Assembly: GCF_001866005.1 (NCBI RefSeq)
Contig: NZ_MLQR01000027.1
Span: 1 to 64,000, forward strand
DNA from: Anaerobacillus alkalilacustris
GTDB taxonomy: Bacteria; Bacillota; Bacilli; Bacillales; Anaerobacillaceae
Length of the DNA: 64,000 nucleotides
Direction: 5' to 3'
Shown here: piece by piece, positions 37,708 through 46,407 of the stretch
How the letters are laid out: each line of letters begins with the position of its first letter
Numbering within the stretch: position 1 is the stretch's first letter
Program-made: the position numbers and the translations under genes
The notes under the pieces: generated by a model
Told to the model about the DNA's origin: nothing
What the model saw: only the letters and a program-made list of their open reading frames with translations
Databases searched by the model: none

Positions 37708-37899
37708 TTATTCTGGTTTTAATTCATTTCTAAATTTTTTACATTTATTCTCTATCTCATCTAACATTTCAATAATTCGATCGATTTCCTCTACTCCAGT
37801 TTCTTCTGGATCCATAGAATCGAACATTGTCATTAAGAGCTCCATTTTTCCATATAAAAAATTAAGTTGTTCCTTTTGATCGTAAATTGATTTGCTCAA
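37708..37899 (-). CDS. Small helical protein, unknown
   Basis: A 63-residue acidic helical protein (MSKSIYDQKEQLNFLYGKME...). It is likely a short coiled coil. The ribosome site AAGGGG is acceptable. It is the last host-like gene before the SPbeta-like remnant. Confidence 0.55.
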   Translation of the reverse strand: MSKSIYDQKEQLNFLYGKMELLMTMFDSMDPEETGVEEIDRIIEMLDEIENKCKKFRNELKPE

Positions 37900-38036
37900 A
37901 TTATAACTACCCCTTTCATTTCTTTACATATGTAGTATATATTTTTTTAAATTGAAAACAAAGGTTTCTAATTGTATTATTTTATACTTTAAAATTGTTA
38001 TACTATTACACAAATAATAAAAAATCCTCCAAACCT

Positions 38037-38207
38037 TTACAGGCTCAGGGCTTTCCTCACTAACTTATTTATATTAGGTCTACCTACTTCTATTATAATA
38101 ACTCCTTTATCATTTACATGAATATCCTCAGGATTTGGCTGAGGTCTCCCTAATAATTCAGCTATCTTACTATATGGCTTTTCTATATCTGTTATCTCCT
38201 TATTCAT
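38037..38207 (-). CDS. Small element-encoded protein
   Basis: A 56-residue protein starting MNKEITDIEKPYSKIAELLG, with GAGAGG 6 bases before the ATG. Arg codons are AGA/AGG and codon use resembles the recombinase, not the host. Function unknown; a DNA-binding fold cannot be excluded. Confidence 0.55.
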   Translation of the reverse strand: MNKEITDIEKPYSKIAELLGRPQPNPEDIHVNDKGVIIIEVGRPNINKLVRKALSL

Positions 38208-38409
38208 ATTGTACCTCTCCCTGTTGTTTGTTATTTCCTACCTCACTACTACCATTCGAGCAGATTTAATACTGTGACAATCAGCGCCTTATACTGTTAC
38301 ATCTGCCCTCTACTTTTTATTAAGATGGGGAGTTGATACTGTGACTTATATAATTTTCCAATTGCATTTATAATTGAGCTGATAATATTTTTAGGTGGGA
38401 GAGGATTAA

Positions 38410-38892
38410 ATGGACTACTATGCTTTATTGTCAGGACTTATAGGTACAATTATAGGGGGGTTAATTACATGGCTCAATACAAGGTACAGCCTGAATAAGC
38501 AGTTTAAGCTACAAGCACAGAGAGAGGAACTAAAGGAATTAAAGGATGAGAGAATTGCTTTAAATTCTGTTAAGAAAGAAATTAACCATAACCTAATACA
38601 GTTAGGTGCTACAAAGAAAATAATGGATGTAGAAAAAATGGAGTATATTAATTACAAAGCAAGCAATCAAAATAATAATTTAAAGATGGATAAATGGAAT
38701 AAACACAGTGATATTATTGAAAGCATGGATGATTTCCCCTTAACTACTTTACAAGCTCTTTATGTTAATTTAAGTTTCGAGATAAGCAATCAAATGACTG
38801 ACAAAAAAAGAACAATAAAAGGAATTGACCAGTGTTTAAAGGCAAGTAAGGACATTGAGGAATACTTAAAAGTGTATCACCCCAGACAATAA
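38410..38892 (+). CDS. Membrane-anchored hypothetical protein
   Basis: A 160-residue protein with an N-terminal membrane helix (residues 4-22, YALLSGLIGTIIGGLITWL) and a charged helical remainder (QAQREELKELKDERIAL). The layout fits a small phage or mobile-element membrane protein, similar to those seen in SPbeta-like regions. GGTGGGAGAGG precedes the ATG. Confidence 0.65.
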   Translation: MDYYALLSGLIGTIIGGLITWLNTRYSLNKQFKLQAQREELKELKDERIALNSVKKEINHNLIQLGATKKIMDVEKMEYINYKASNQNNNLKMDKWNKHSDIIESMDDFPLTTLQALYVNLSFEISNQMTDKKRTIKGIDQCLKASKDIEEYLKVYHPRQ

Positions 38893-38900
38893 AAAAAAGA

Positions 38901-38930
38901 GTAGGTAAGGAGCTGTTACTCCCTGCCTAC
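38901..38930. terminator. Bidirectional terminator
   Basis: GTAGG-GGAG and CTCC-CCTAC arms with an A-run on the left, placed between the converging genes ending at 38892 and 38937. Confidence 0.6.
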
Positions 38931-38936
38931 CTGTCC

Positions 38937-39083
38937 TTATTTCATATTCACTTTAGACAATCCCTTAGAGATTGCTTTTAATGACCTGCTCTTAGCATTG
39001 TCTCTCTTAGTGATAGCTGACTTAGACTCTTTCTTAAATGAGTTGCTTTTGCCCTCACCCTTTAAGTCTGCCTGTTTACTCAT
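38937..39083 (-). CDS. 48-residue Lys/Ser-rich basic protein
   Basis: A small basic protein starting MSKQADLKGEGKSNSFKKES. AAGGAGG 8 bases before the ATG is ideal, and the start follows the resolvase stop by one base, so they form one transcript. High positive charge suggests nucleic-acid binding. Small basic proteins next to large serine recombinases sometimes are their directionality factors, which is a hypothesis only. Confidence 0.6.
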   Translation of the reverse strand: MSKQADLKGEGKSNSFKKESKSAITKRDNAKSRSLKAISKGLSKVNMK

Positions 39084-39084
39084 C

Positions 39085-39699
39085 TTATACAGCCTCCTTA
39101 TTCTTTTTCTTGTACTTTCTTACATAGTTGCTTACAGTCCTACTGTGTACATCAAACATATTAGCAATCTCTTTATAAGAATGTCCTGCATCATTCAACT
39201 CTACCTACTTTAGAGCATTGTTCTGATTAGCTAACTTACCTTTTCCTCTAGCTACATATCCAGTAGTGTATATGGTAACTTAAAAGTGACCCACCTTGAC
39301 TCCCTCTTTAACTCTCTGAGTAATCATAGCTCTCTCCATCTGAGCTAAGCCTCCCATGACTGTTAGTAGAAAGTCGCTCATAGGATTATCCTCAGTAGTA
39401 TCTAACCATGTATCATTGATTGACTTTAAGGATGCTCCTTTATTCTTGATAATCTCCACTATCTCTAGTAAGTCCTTTGTAGACCTGCTCAGTCTGTCTA
39501 GGCTGACTATGAGGACTGTATCTCCCTCCTGTAGCTCCTCTAGCATCCTGTTTAGCTCAGGTCTTTCCCTCTTTGCTCCTGATAGCCTTTCCTGATAAAT
39601 AAGCTCTGCTCCTTATTCCAGTAGCTGAGCCTCCTGTCTAGAGAAAGTCTGTGCCTCATTAGTTGTACTAATTCTCATATATCCTACAGTCCTGCCCAT
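39085..39699 (-). pseudogene. Serine resolvase gene with three in-frame stops
   Basis: From ATG (MGRTVGYMRISTTNEAQTFS) to TAA the frame is 205 codons with no frameshift, the right size for a resolvase/invertase. The catalytic Ser is residue 11, and LIVSLDRLSRSTKDLLEIVE and GGLAQMERAMITQRVKEGV are the conserved core; the C-terminus ends in an HTH (YKEIANMFDVHSRTVSNYV). Stops lie at codon 29 (TAA), codon 140 (TAA) and further on (TAG). GGGGAG precedes the start. Arg codons AGA/AGG match the neighbouring recombinase. It is probably inactive. Confidence 0.82.
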
Positions 39700-39709
39700 G
39701 ATGCTCCCC

Positions 39710-41353
39710 TTATTTGTAGTCTATTGTAATTTCAAAAGGCTTGTCTCCACCTACATCATTCTTAGGTTTCCAGTACCATACTTTATCAATAACATCATGC
39801 AGTAGTTTATTAGCTCTCATAGAGGTCTCATTAGACTCATTTACTGTATGCTCCATAGACAATAAAAGCTCTATCTTAGCTTTAAGCTTTTTCTGTTTCT
39901 CTACCTCACTTTTTGCATCTGCACCCTCTAGGTTTTTAAGCTCCTGCTCAATACTTAGCTGAGCCTCTTTAATTGTTCTAATTTCAGCCTGAGCCTCCTC
40001 AGCCTCATAGATGCCCATTTTAAATCCATCTTGTACATTCTTTTTCTGTTTATCTAATTGATTATACTGCAATGTAAGTTCCTGCTGTTTCTGAGCTACC
40101 TTACTAATGATGTCATTACTGCCTGAAAGAACAGCCTCTATCTCTGCATCTATCTCTGTTAGATGCTCCCTGAGCTTGTTTAGTATCGCCTCCTGTAATC
40201 TGCTTATCTTAATGCCATTGTTTGAGCATCTTTCTATACCTTTCATCTCAGCCTTAGCCCTAGCTCCTTTAGAGGCATAGCAGTTAAGTAAGTATAGATG
40301 TCTACTGGACATGTCTAACTTAGCTCTGCCCTCTCTGTTACCATATTTCATACAAAAGGATAATGTTTGCTTACATTTAGGACATACAACCAGCTTAGAT
40401 AATGTATAAAGCCCTTTCTGCTGACTCTGAGGGACTTTCCTTCTCTCAGCCCTCAATACCTGAGCCTTTTTGAATGTATCAGAATCTACTAATGCAGGAT
40501 GAGCCTCCTCTACAGTTATTACATCCTCACCAGTCAACTCATAATGAACGGTACCTCTGTATGCTACATTGTCTAGAATAATTGAAAGAGCCCTGACATT
40601 AATAAGCTTTCCTTTCCTGTTTTTAATTCCTCTCAGCTCTAACTGCTCTTGTATCTCTGTCATGTTCATTCCCTCATATACATACATATTGAAAATATCC
40701 TGTACTACCTTAGACTCCTCAGGATGAGGCGAGAGATGCTTTTGGTCATCTTTTGTGTATCCAAATGGAGCTATACCAAAGTAAACTCCCTTTTTAATAG
40801 CCTGTATCCTTCCCCTCCTGAGTTTTCGCTTAGTCATCCTCATAAAGTGATTATCCATCTCAGACTGTATCCCTGATGTAAAGATGTCATCATCATTCAT
40901 AAAGTTATAAGTTTTGTTTAAAGTAAAAAGCATTAAGCCCTCATTTTTCATAAACCTTACAAATAATCCAAAGTCTGTCCTGTCCCTTGTTAACCTGTCT
41001 TGGTCTGTAACTAGGACTCCATCATAGATGTTTCTCCTGAGCTCCATCATCATCCTCTGTAATTCAGGTCTGCCATCCCAATCCTCTGAGCTACCTTCCT
41101 CAGAAAATATCTCATACTCCATATTGTTCTTATCTGCATAATCAGTTAGTAACTCAAGTTGTCTACTTATCTCTAAAGCATCTGCATCCTTTAACCTTGA
41201 TTTTCTAACATAGATTGCTACTAGTTTTTTACCTGCATTGACTGTTACCATTTCTGCTGTAATCTCCCCTTTACTTGCTTTATGTAGACCAGCCTCTCTC
41301 ACAGCCCTTATTATATCAGGTCTCGATATAGATGCAAGATGTTTCACATTCAA
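39710..41353 (-). CDS. SPbeta-type large serine recombinase
   Basis: A 547-residue large serine integrase, the same length class as SprA (YokA) of SPbeta. A 40-residue N-terminal extension precedes the catalytic domain: AIYVRKSRLKD (Ser52), LVTDQDRLTRDRTDFGLFV. The recombinase domain has GIAPFGYTKDD, the zinc ribbon CPKCKQTLSFC, and the coiled coil about residues 420-500 (TLQYNQLDKQKKNVQDGF). It integrates or excises an element at an att site; the chimeric yfkAB next to it suggests the target. The frame is intact. Confidence 0.92.
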   Translation of the reverse strand: MNVKHLASISRPDIIRAVREAGLHKASKGEITAEMVTVNAGKKLVAIYVRKSRLKDADALEISRQLELLTDYADKNNMEYEIFSEEGSSEDWDGRPELQRMMMELRRNIYDGVLVTDQDRLTRDRTDFGLFVRFMKNEGLMLFTLNKTYNFMNDDDIFTSGIQSEMDNHFMRMTKRKLRRGRIQAIKKGVYFGIAPFGYTKDDQKHLSPHPEESKVVQDIFNMYVYEGMNMTEIQEQLELRGIKNRKGKLINVRALSIILDNVAYRGTVHYELTGEDVITVEEAHPALVDSDTFKKAQVLRAERRKVPQSQQKGLYTLSKLVVCPKCKQTLSFCMKYGNREGRAKLDMSSRHLYLLNCYASKGARAKAEMKGIERCSNNGIKISRLQEAILNKLREHLTEIDAEIEAVLSGSNDIISKVAQKQQELTLQYNQLDKQKKNVQDGFKMGIYEAEEAQAEIRTIKEAQLSIEQELKNLEGADAKSEVEKQKKLKAKIELLLSMEHTVNESNETSMRANKLLHDVIDKVWYWKPKNDVGGDKPFEITIDYK

Positions 41354-41372
41354 TGATAAATTGTATCTTGCA

Positions 41373-41402
41373 TTGACATAAGCTACTTATATTACTCATA
41401 AT
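41373..41402 (+). promoter_or_regulatory. Promoter of yfkAB
   Basis: TTGACA (41373-41378) and CATAAT (41397-41402) are 18 bases apart, 31 bases before the yfkAB start. It lies between the diverging recombinase and yfkAB and belongs to element-type sequence. Confidence 0.6.
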
Positions 41403-41433
41403 GATAAGGGATTAATAAGATAGGAGAATGTAA

Positions 41434-42630
41434 ATGAAACAATATAACACTATTACCAAAGGGAAACAGACCCCTGATACTGATGCTTGGGAGGCTTATC
41501 TAGATGTAGAGCAACATGGTCAGCCTACTCTCTCTAGTATAGAATTTACTACTACTAATCTATGTAATATGAGATGTAGACATTGTGCTGTAGGTCATAC
41601 ACTTTCTCACAAAGACCCTAAGGCACTCCCTTTAGAGCTGTTGCTACAAAGATTAGAGGAAGTTCCTACCCTGAGAACAATGAGTATCACAGGTGGAGAA
41701 CCTATGATGTCCTTAAAGTCAGTAGAAAATTATGTATTACCTTTATTGAAATATGCTCATGAGAGAGGTATGTACACTCAGATAAACTCTAACTTAACCT
41801 TAGACCTAGATAGATACAGGCTAATAGCACCCTACTTAGATGTATTACATATATCTCATAACTGGGGTACAGAGGATGAGTTTATAGACACTGGCTTTGC
41901 TATGATGGAAAGAAAGCCCACTAGAGAGCAAAGAAAAGCATTATTTGACAAGATGATAACTAACTCTAAGGCTTTATCTGAAATGGGAGTATTAGTATCT
42001 GCTGAGACAATGATTAATAAAAATACATTACCTCATCTAGAAAAAATCCATAAGCAAGTAGTAGAGGAAATGGGATGCAAAAGGCATGAAATTCACCCTA
42101 TGTATGATAGTGGATTTGTTGGTATGACTGAGCCTGTAATGGCGCAAGATATCAAACATATCATGTACCCAAGTGATTTTACCAACACTTTAGAGGTAGC
42201 AACTACCGAAGAACTTAAAAACGGTATACGTCGCCTTTTAGCGCACCGTAATAAAGATGTTTGGATGTTATTTGGCACTTTACCGTTTTACGCATGTAGT
42301 TCAAATAAAGATGATTTAGCGTTATTGAAACAGTTATACAACGAGAAAAATGTCTCCGTTCGAAACGATCCTGATGGTCGATCTCGTCTAAATATTAATA
42401 TTTTCAATGGTGATATTATTGTTACTGACTTTGGTGACATCCCTTCCTTAGGTAATATAAAAGATACTTCCTTGCAAGATGCATATGAATGTTGGAGAAA
42501 AACTGATTTAGCAAAAAGCCTCTCTTGTCACTGTAAAGAAGTTCAATGTTTAGGTCCTAATCCACTTGTTAAAGATACGTATTATAAAAATGTTGACTTT
42601 ACCAAACTAAAGTCAAATATTACCCTATAG
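41434..42630 (+). CDS. yfkAB: Radical SAM protein YfkAB (chimeric gene)
   Basis: A 398-residue radical SAM/SPASM-like protein of the YfkAB family. The cluster motif is CNMRCRHC (CX3CX2C), followed by SITGGEPMMSLKS. The C-terminus carries CSSN, CHCKEVQCLG cysteines for an auxiliary cluster. The substrate is unknown. Codon use changes inside the gene: up to about 42110 every Arg is AGA/AGG, after about 42225 most are CGN. Near the switch, HEIHPMYDSGF is followed 16 residues later by DIKHIMYPSDF, an imperfect repeat that, from memory of the family, should occur once (HEIHPMYP-DF). yfkD follows, as in B. subtilis. Confidence 0.88.
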   Translation: MKQYNTITKGKQTPDTDAWEAYLDVEQHGQPTLSSIEFTTTNLCNMRCRHCAVGHTLSHKDPKALPLELLLQRLEEVPTLRTMSITGGEPMMSLKSVENYVLPLLKYAHERGMYTQINSNLTLDLDRYRLIAPYLDVLHISHNWGTEDEFIDTGFAMMERKPTREQRKALFDKMITNSKALSEMGVLVSAETMINKNTLPHLEKIHKQVVEEMGCKRHEIHPMYDSGFVGMTEPVMAQDIKHIMYPSDFTNTLEVATTEELKNGIRRLLAHRNKDVWMLFGTLPFYACSSNKDDLALLKQLYNEKNVSVRNDPDGRSRLNINIFNGDIIVTDFGDIPSLGNIKDTSLQDAYECWRKTDLAKSLSCHCKEVQCLGPNPLVKDTYYKNVDFTKLKSNITL

Positions 42631-42649
42631 TAATATTTCTCGAAAATAT

Positions 42650-42683
42650 AATGACCTGGCTCATAAAAAGAGTCAGGTCATTT
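42650..42683. terminator. Terminator between yfkAB and yfkD
   Basis: AATGACCTGGCTC and GAGTCAGGTCATT arms with flanking T and A runs, serving two converging genes. Confidence 0.85.
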
Positions 42684-42686
42684 TAA

Positions 42687-43490
42687 TTATCTTGGTTGAT
42701 TAGCTGAATAAAACTTTAATGCAATGTGATCTTGAACAGGTATCCATGCTCCAATTCCTTGTTGCGTCACATTTTTAACTTCAATTCGTTTTTTTCCACC
42801 TTTTATAATTAAATAAACTTCACCATAAGTTACTTTTCCTTTTTCACTAGCTGCTGGCACATAGGCTGATAAATAACCCACTTGTTTTACAGGAATGTTA
42901 TAAATTTGTTCCTTCTTTGTCCCGTGTCCGATAACCGTCGATAACGCTAAAGGTAGTCCTGTATTTTCCGCAGCTTTGATCATCATCATTTTTTGTACTG
43001 CATCACCGTTAGGTATTTGTGCTGTTAAGCCACCTGTTACCTTTTTTTGTTGCTCTTGACTATAATGAATTTTTTTTGCAGCATTTGAACCACGGTTATC
43101 ATGATAGTTTGTATTCACTTTTTGATATTCCCAATTAACACTAGTTTCATTTGACTCATACGCGAGTGGCCATTGCCCTAAGTAAATGGATGCATTAAGC
43201 GAAAGAGCCAGCTTATTACCTTTTATAGAAGATTCATTTAAAATTTTAATCAACTCTGGATTTTCAATTAATACGGTTGATGTATCCAGTAATTCTTGAG
43301 CCATTTCACTTGGATGCAATTGAGGTAGGTCTTGAGTTGGATTTGGATACGTATTTTCTTTGGAAATATTTAATACGTAGTTAGGGATACTAACTCCTTC
43401 TTGGGCTTCATTTTCCCCCTCTGCCAAAGCTGAAAATGGCTGAGCTAATAATATACTAAAAGCAGTAATAATCATTAATAATTTTCTCAT
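42687..43490 (-). CDS. yfkD: YfkD-like secreted protein
   Basis: A 267-residue protein of the YfkD family. The signal peptide is residues 1-23 (LLMIITAFSILLAQPFSALA). The mature part is mostly beta (GKKRIEVKNVTQQGIGAWIP). The role is unknown. The gene next to yfkAB corresponds to B. subtilis order. Confidence 0.85.
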   Translation of the reverse strand: MRKLLMIITAFSILLAQPFSALAEGENEAQEGVSIPNYVLNISKENTYPNPTQDLPQLHPSEMAQELLDTSTVLIENPELIKILNESSIKGNKLALSLNASIYLGQWPLAYESNETSVNWEYQKVNTNYHDNRGSNAAKKIHYSQEQQKKVTGGLTAQIPNGDAVQKMMMIKAAENTGLPLALSTVIGHGTKKEQIYNIPVKQVGYLSAYVPAASEKGKVTYGEVYLIIKGGKKRIEVKNVTQQGIGAWIPVQDHIALKFYSANQPR

Positions 43491-43569
43491 TAATTATCCT
43501 CCTAAAATAAATCAGTAAATTCATTTACCGTTATTTTCTTCGAAGGTATAAAATTTTATCCATTCTTTT

Positions 43570-44178
43570 TTAATGGTATCCGTATACGATTCGTTCTACA
43601 TAAGGAAAAAATAACTGTACCATCGGACCGATAGATAGAGTAACTACGATTGTCCCTACTCCAATGGGCCCACCAGCAATAAAAGCAAAAATTAATGCCG
43701 TGACTTCTCCAATTGTTTTACCTGTCATAAGGTTCACATTAAAACGTTTTTGTATTGCTACCATGAAGCCATCAATTGGAACAATTGTAAACTTTGCTTG
43801 TAGATAAGTGGCAATCCCAAAGCCCATCAATGTAACACCTAAACCTAATACGACAACTTGAATCAATACAGTTGCAGGCATAAAATTTGGAAAAATAAAT
43901 AATAACCACAAATCTATAAAATAACCTAAAATAAGCGCTGTGACTATTGATAAAAGATCAGGCCTTTTCTTCAATATCAAGGCGTTCACAAAAATCAAAA
44001 TAACACCAATTAATATTACCCATGTTCCTACTGTAAAACCTGTTAATTGAGCTAACCCTACAGACAAAGCATCCCATGCCCCAGCTCCAAGCCTTGATAA
44101 AATTGTAAAACTGACACCAAGTGATAAGATAAATAATCCAAACAAAAAACTTATAAACCTTTTTATCGTCAAACTCAT
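43570..44178 (-). CDS. YczE/YyaS/YitT-type membrane protein
   Basis: A 202-residue integral membrane protein with five predicted helices, beginning about 8-30 (FISFLFGLFILSLGVSFTIL), 45-66, 74-98, 102-125, 153-190. LGAGAWDALSVGLAQLTGFT is the family signature. YczE of B. subtilis affects antibiotic synthesis, but the molecular function of the family is unknown. Confidence 0.85.
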   Translation of the reverse strand: MSLTIKRFISFLFGLFILSLGVSFTILSRLGAGAWDALSVGLAQLTGFTVGTWVILIGVILIFVNALILKKRPDLLSIVTALILGYFIDLWLLFIFPNFMPATVLIQVVVLGLGVTLMGFGIATYLQAKFTIVPIDGFMVAIQKRFNVNLMTGKTIGEVTALIFAFIAGGPIGVGTIVVTLSIGPMVQLFFPYVERIVYGYH

Positions 44179-44309
44179 TTACATTCTCCTTAATTGCTCC
44201 TTAATAAAAGCACGAGATCAATTCACGAACAAGAATAATAATGAAATAATTACAAAAACTGACTAAATAACAATCATTAAGTATAAATTTACATAAAGTA
44301 GGTGATTAT

Positions 44310-44927
44310 ATGGACTTTCAATGGGTTTGGAAAGGGATCCTTATTGTAATTGCAGGTACATTAATTTTACGCGTAGCTGGAAGGAAATCAATATCTCAGT
44401 TAACAGTATCTCAAACCGTAATAATGATTTCAATTGGAACACTAATGATCCAACCCGTCAGTAATCGAAACATTTGGATTACATTTTTAATCGCCCTTTT
44501 ACTTGTCTTAGTGTTAATAACACTAGAGTATATCCAAACAAAAAATGATACGTTTGAGAGTATCATAACAGGAAAAGCTCTCATAGTTATCGATAACGGC
44601 ATAATGTTAGAACATAACTTAAAAAAATTAAGATTAACCGTCGATCAACTTGAAATACGTCTTCGTCAAGAAAATGTGAAAAGAATTTCCGATGTTCAAA
44701 TGGCTACAATTGAGCCAAGTGGACAGTTAGGCTTCGTTCTAAAAGAACATGCACAACCAGCAACAAAACAAGATATGCAAGTATTGATTAATTACCTTCA
44801 CAGTAAATTACCTGGTGGTCAAATCGCACCACCTACAATTACCCAATCCCAACAAGAAATAAACGACTTATTCACAGAAGTTAAAGCAAAAGGGACTAAT
44901 CAACCAAATAATAAAGAATTAAGGTAG
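44310..44927 (+). CDS. DUF421 membrane protein (YetF-like)
   Basis: A 205-residue protein. Three N-terminal membrane helices (about 7-24, 34-52, 57-75) precede a soluble YetF domain: AGRKSISQLTVSQTVIMISI, ALIVIDNGIMLEHNLKKLRL, DQLEIRLRQENVKRISDVQM, TIEPSGQLGFVLK. Family members affect spore membrane properties and are found in spore membranes of some Bacillus; the mechanism is unclear. AGTAGGTGA precedes the ATG. Confidence 0.9.
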   Translation: MDFQWVWKGILIVIAGTLILRVAGRKSISQLTVSQTVIMISIGTLMIQPVSNRNIWITFLIALLLVLVLITLEYIQTKNDTFESIITGKALIVIDNGIMLEHNLKKLRLTVDQLEIRLRQENVKRISDVQMATIEPSGQLGFVLKEHAQPATKQDMQVLINYLHSKLPGGQIAPPTITQSQQEINDLFTEVKAKGTNQPNNKELR

Positions 44928-45036
44928 TTACATTTTTAGTATACTCATTCAATAGCAAAAAAATTTTGTGCTAAAGGATGAATGAAAACAAATTTTGAAC
45001 AAAAATTAAAATGAAAACGAGAAGGGGGTTATTAAA

Positions 45037-45444
45037 ATGAATCAAAATACATTAACACAAGAAGTTACCAATATTATAGATCAAAACCATGTAGGAGTTC
45101 TTTCAACTATGCAAGCAAACAAGCCCTACGCTAGATATATGATGTTTTTTCATGATCAACAACAACTTTATTCAGTGACAAACAAAGAAACCCACAAAGT
45201 TGAGGAAATTGAAAAAAATCCAAATGTAAATGTTCTATTAGGATTCGATGAAAAGAATACACAGTATATTGAACTTCAAGGCAAGGCATCGATTATCGAA
45301 GACAAAGAAATAAAAAAGAAATGTTGGGATGAACAATTAACACCTTGGTTAGAGGGTCCAGACGATCCTGAATACTGTTTACTAAAAATCACACCAGAAC
45401 ATATCGAACTTATACAAGGTAATCACGAAAAAACAATTATGTAA
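45037..45444 (+). CDS. Pyridoxamine 5'-phosphate oxidase-fold general stress protein
   Basis: A 135-residue split-barrel FMN-binding protein resembling B. subtilis YdaG (general stress protein 26). VGVLSTMQANKPYARYMMFF is the first strand pair, KETHKVEEIEKNPNVNVLLG the central helix and strand. True oxidase activity is not shown for such proteins. AGAAGGGGG gives a strong ribosome site. Confidence 0.87.
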   Translation: MNQNTLTQEVTNIIDQNHVGVLSTMQANKPYARYMMFFHDQQQLYSVTNKETHKVEEIEKNPNVNVLLGFDEKNTQYIELQGKASIIEDKEIKKKCWDEQLTPWLEGPDDPEYCLLKITPEHIELIQGNHEKTIM

Positions 45445-45471
45445 GAAAAGTAAGCAACTAATATATTAGAA

Positions 45472-45508
45472 AGTAGAAAAAGCTGCCCTCCGAGGAGCTT
45501 TTTCTACT
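45472..45508 (+). terminator. Terminator of the stress protein gene
   Basis: Perfect arms AGTAGAAAAAGCT and AGCTTTTTCTACT around an 11-base loop. Confidence 0.85.
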
Positions 45509-45535
45509 TACCACAAACATTTACCCCACTCTTAA

Positions 45536-45618
45536 GGGGTAGTAAGTTAAGTTAACAATCAGTGGGGGATGAAATAACCCCTGAAGTTAAACTTTATATT
45601 ACATTCTCCATCCCCATT
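45536..45618 (-). repeat. Dispersed repeat family 2, copy 1 (inverted)
   Basis: Read on the minus strand: ATAAAGTTTAACTTCAGG... CCCCCACTGATTGTTAACTT. It matches copies near 46092 and 49098 read on the plus strand. No coding content. Confidence 0.6.
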
Positions 45619-45619
45619 T

Positions 45620-46006
45620 TTAATTAGGAACAATTTCAAATGTTTCTGTAATTTCGATGCAATCAATTACTGATTGAACCATTGAACAGTTTTTTCTAGT
45701 AACCGTTAAACATTTTTCAATAACTTCTTTGGATAAATCCGAACCAGTTATAACAAAGTGCATATGGATTTTTTCAATTCTATCTGCTTTTTTTTCGTTT
45801 CTTTCGACCTCTGTTGTAACTGTAATATCAGAAAAAGAAACCCGTTTTTTTTCTAGAATTTTTCTTAGCACTCCACCACTACACACGGCAATCGCTGAAA
45901 CTAATAGTTGATAAGGTCGAAAACCGTATTTTTCATCGCCACACACTTGTAACTTCCCATATTCTACCTCAGTTTCAAATCCATGTTCTTTCATAAGAAA
46001 TTTCAT
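45620..46006 (-). CDS. OsmC/Ohr-family protein
   Basis: A 128-residue OsmC-like protein. The two family cysteines appear in AVCSGGVLRKILEKK and RKNCSMVQSV. GFRPYQLLVSAIAVC is the central helix entry. Such proteins reduce organic peroxides or bind small electrophiles; substrate is unknown (YhfA-like). AAGGAAGTG precedes the ATG. Confidence 0.85.
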   Translation of the reverse strand: MKFLMKEHGFETEVEYGKLQVCGDEKYGFRPYQLLVSAIAVCSGGVLRKILEKKRVSFSDITVTTEVERNEKKADRIEKIHMHFVITGSDLSKEVIEKCLTVTRKNCSMVQSVIDCIEITETFEIVPN

Positions 46007-46091
46007 ACTTTTTCACTTCCTTCATTATGTAAATCATTCTTTTTCATTGTATACATTCTAAGGTCTTTCGTCATCTTTTTTCCCTGTTAGA

Positions 46092-46165
46092 GGCTACCTA
46101 TAAAGCTGAACTTCAATCAGTGGGGGTTTTCCTTCATCACCCACTGATTGTTAGTTTAACTTATA
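46092..46165 (+). repeat. Dispersed repeat family 2, copy 2
   Basis: TATAAAGCTGAACTTCAATC, then AGTGGGGGTTTTCC and CACCCACTGATTGTTAGTTT, ending near ACCAGAGG. Partly palindromic (CAATCAGTGGG/CCCACTGATTG). Confidence 0.65.
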
Positions 46166-46171
46166 CCAGAG

Positions 46172-46352
46172 GCATAAGAATAAAGTAGGCTTCCTCGAAG
46201 CAGTGTTTTGTGCGACGAGTAATCGTAGGAGAAAAGTAGCATGGAGCATCTTCAAGAAGTAATCCAGGAAGTCGTAGCTTGACTGAAGTGACCGACTCGA
46301 AGGCTGCTTGCGCTAGACAGTTTCCAAGTTAGAAATTTATAAATTCTGATTT
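46172..46352 (+). repeat. Dispersed repeat family 1, copy A
   Basis: Contains TGCGACGAGTAATCGTAGGAG, GTAGCATG, and the shared end GACAGTTTCCAAGTTAGAAA. The unit lacks the first 30 bases seen in copies B and C. No coding content. Confidence 0.75.
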
Positions 46353-46360
46353 TATAAAAA

Positions 46361-46390
46361 CAGCCTTCACAATGAAATTTGTGAAGGCTG
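46361..46390 (-). terminator. Terminator of the cold-shock gene
   Basis: CAGCCTTCACAA and TTGTGAAGGCTG arms; minus-strand transcript then runs into TTTTTATAA. Confidence 0.85.
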
Positions 46391-46407
46391 AAATAAATTA
46401 TTTTTAA

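Noticed and set aside
39085..39699. Stop-codon reassignment in the SPbeta-like remnant
   Set aside because: The recombinase directly upstream has 547 codons without TAA or TAG in frame, so recoding across the element is unlikely.
43570..44178. Transporter assignment for the YczE-like protein
   Set aside because: The family has no proven substrate; only membrane topology and family signature are visible.
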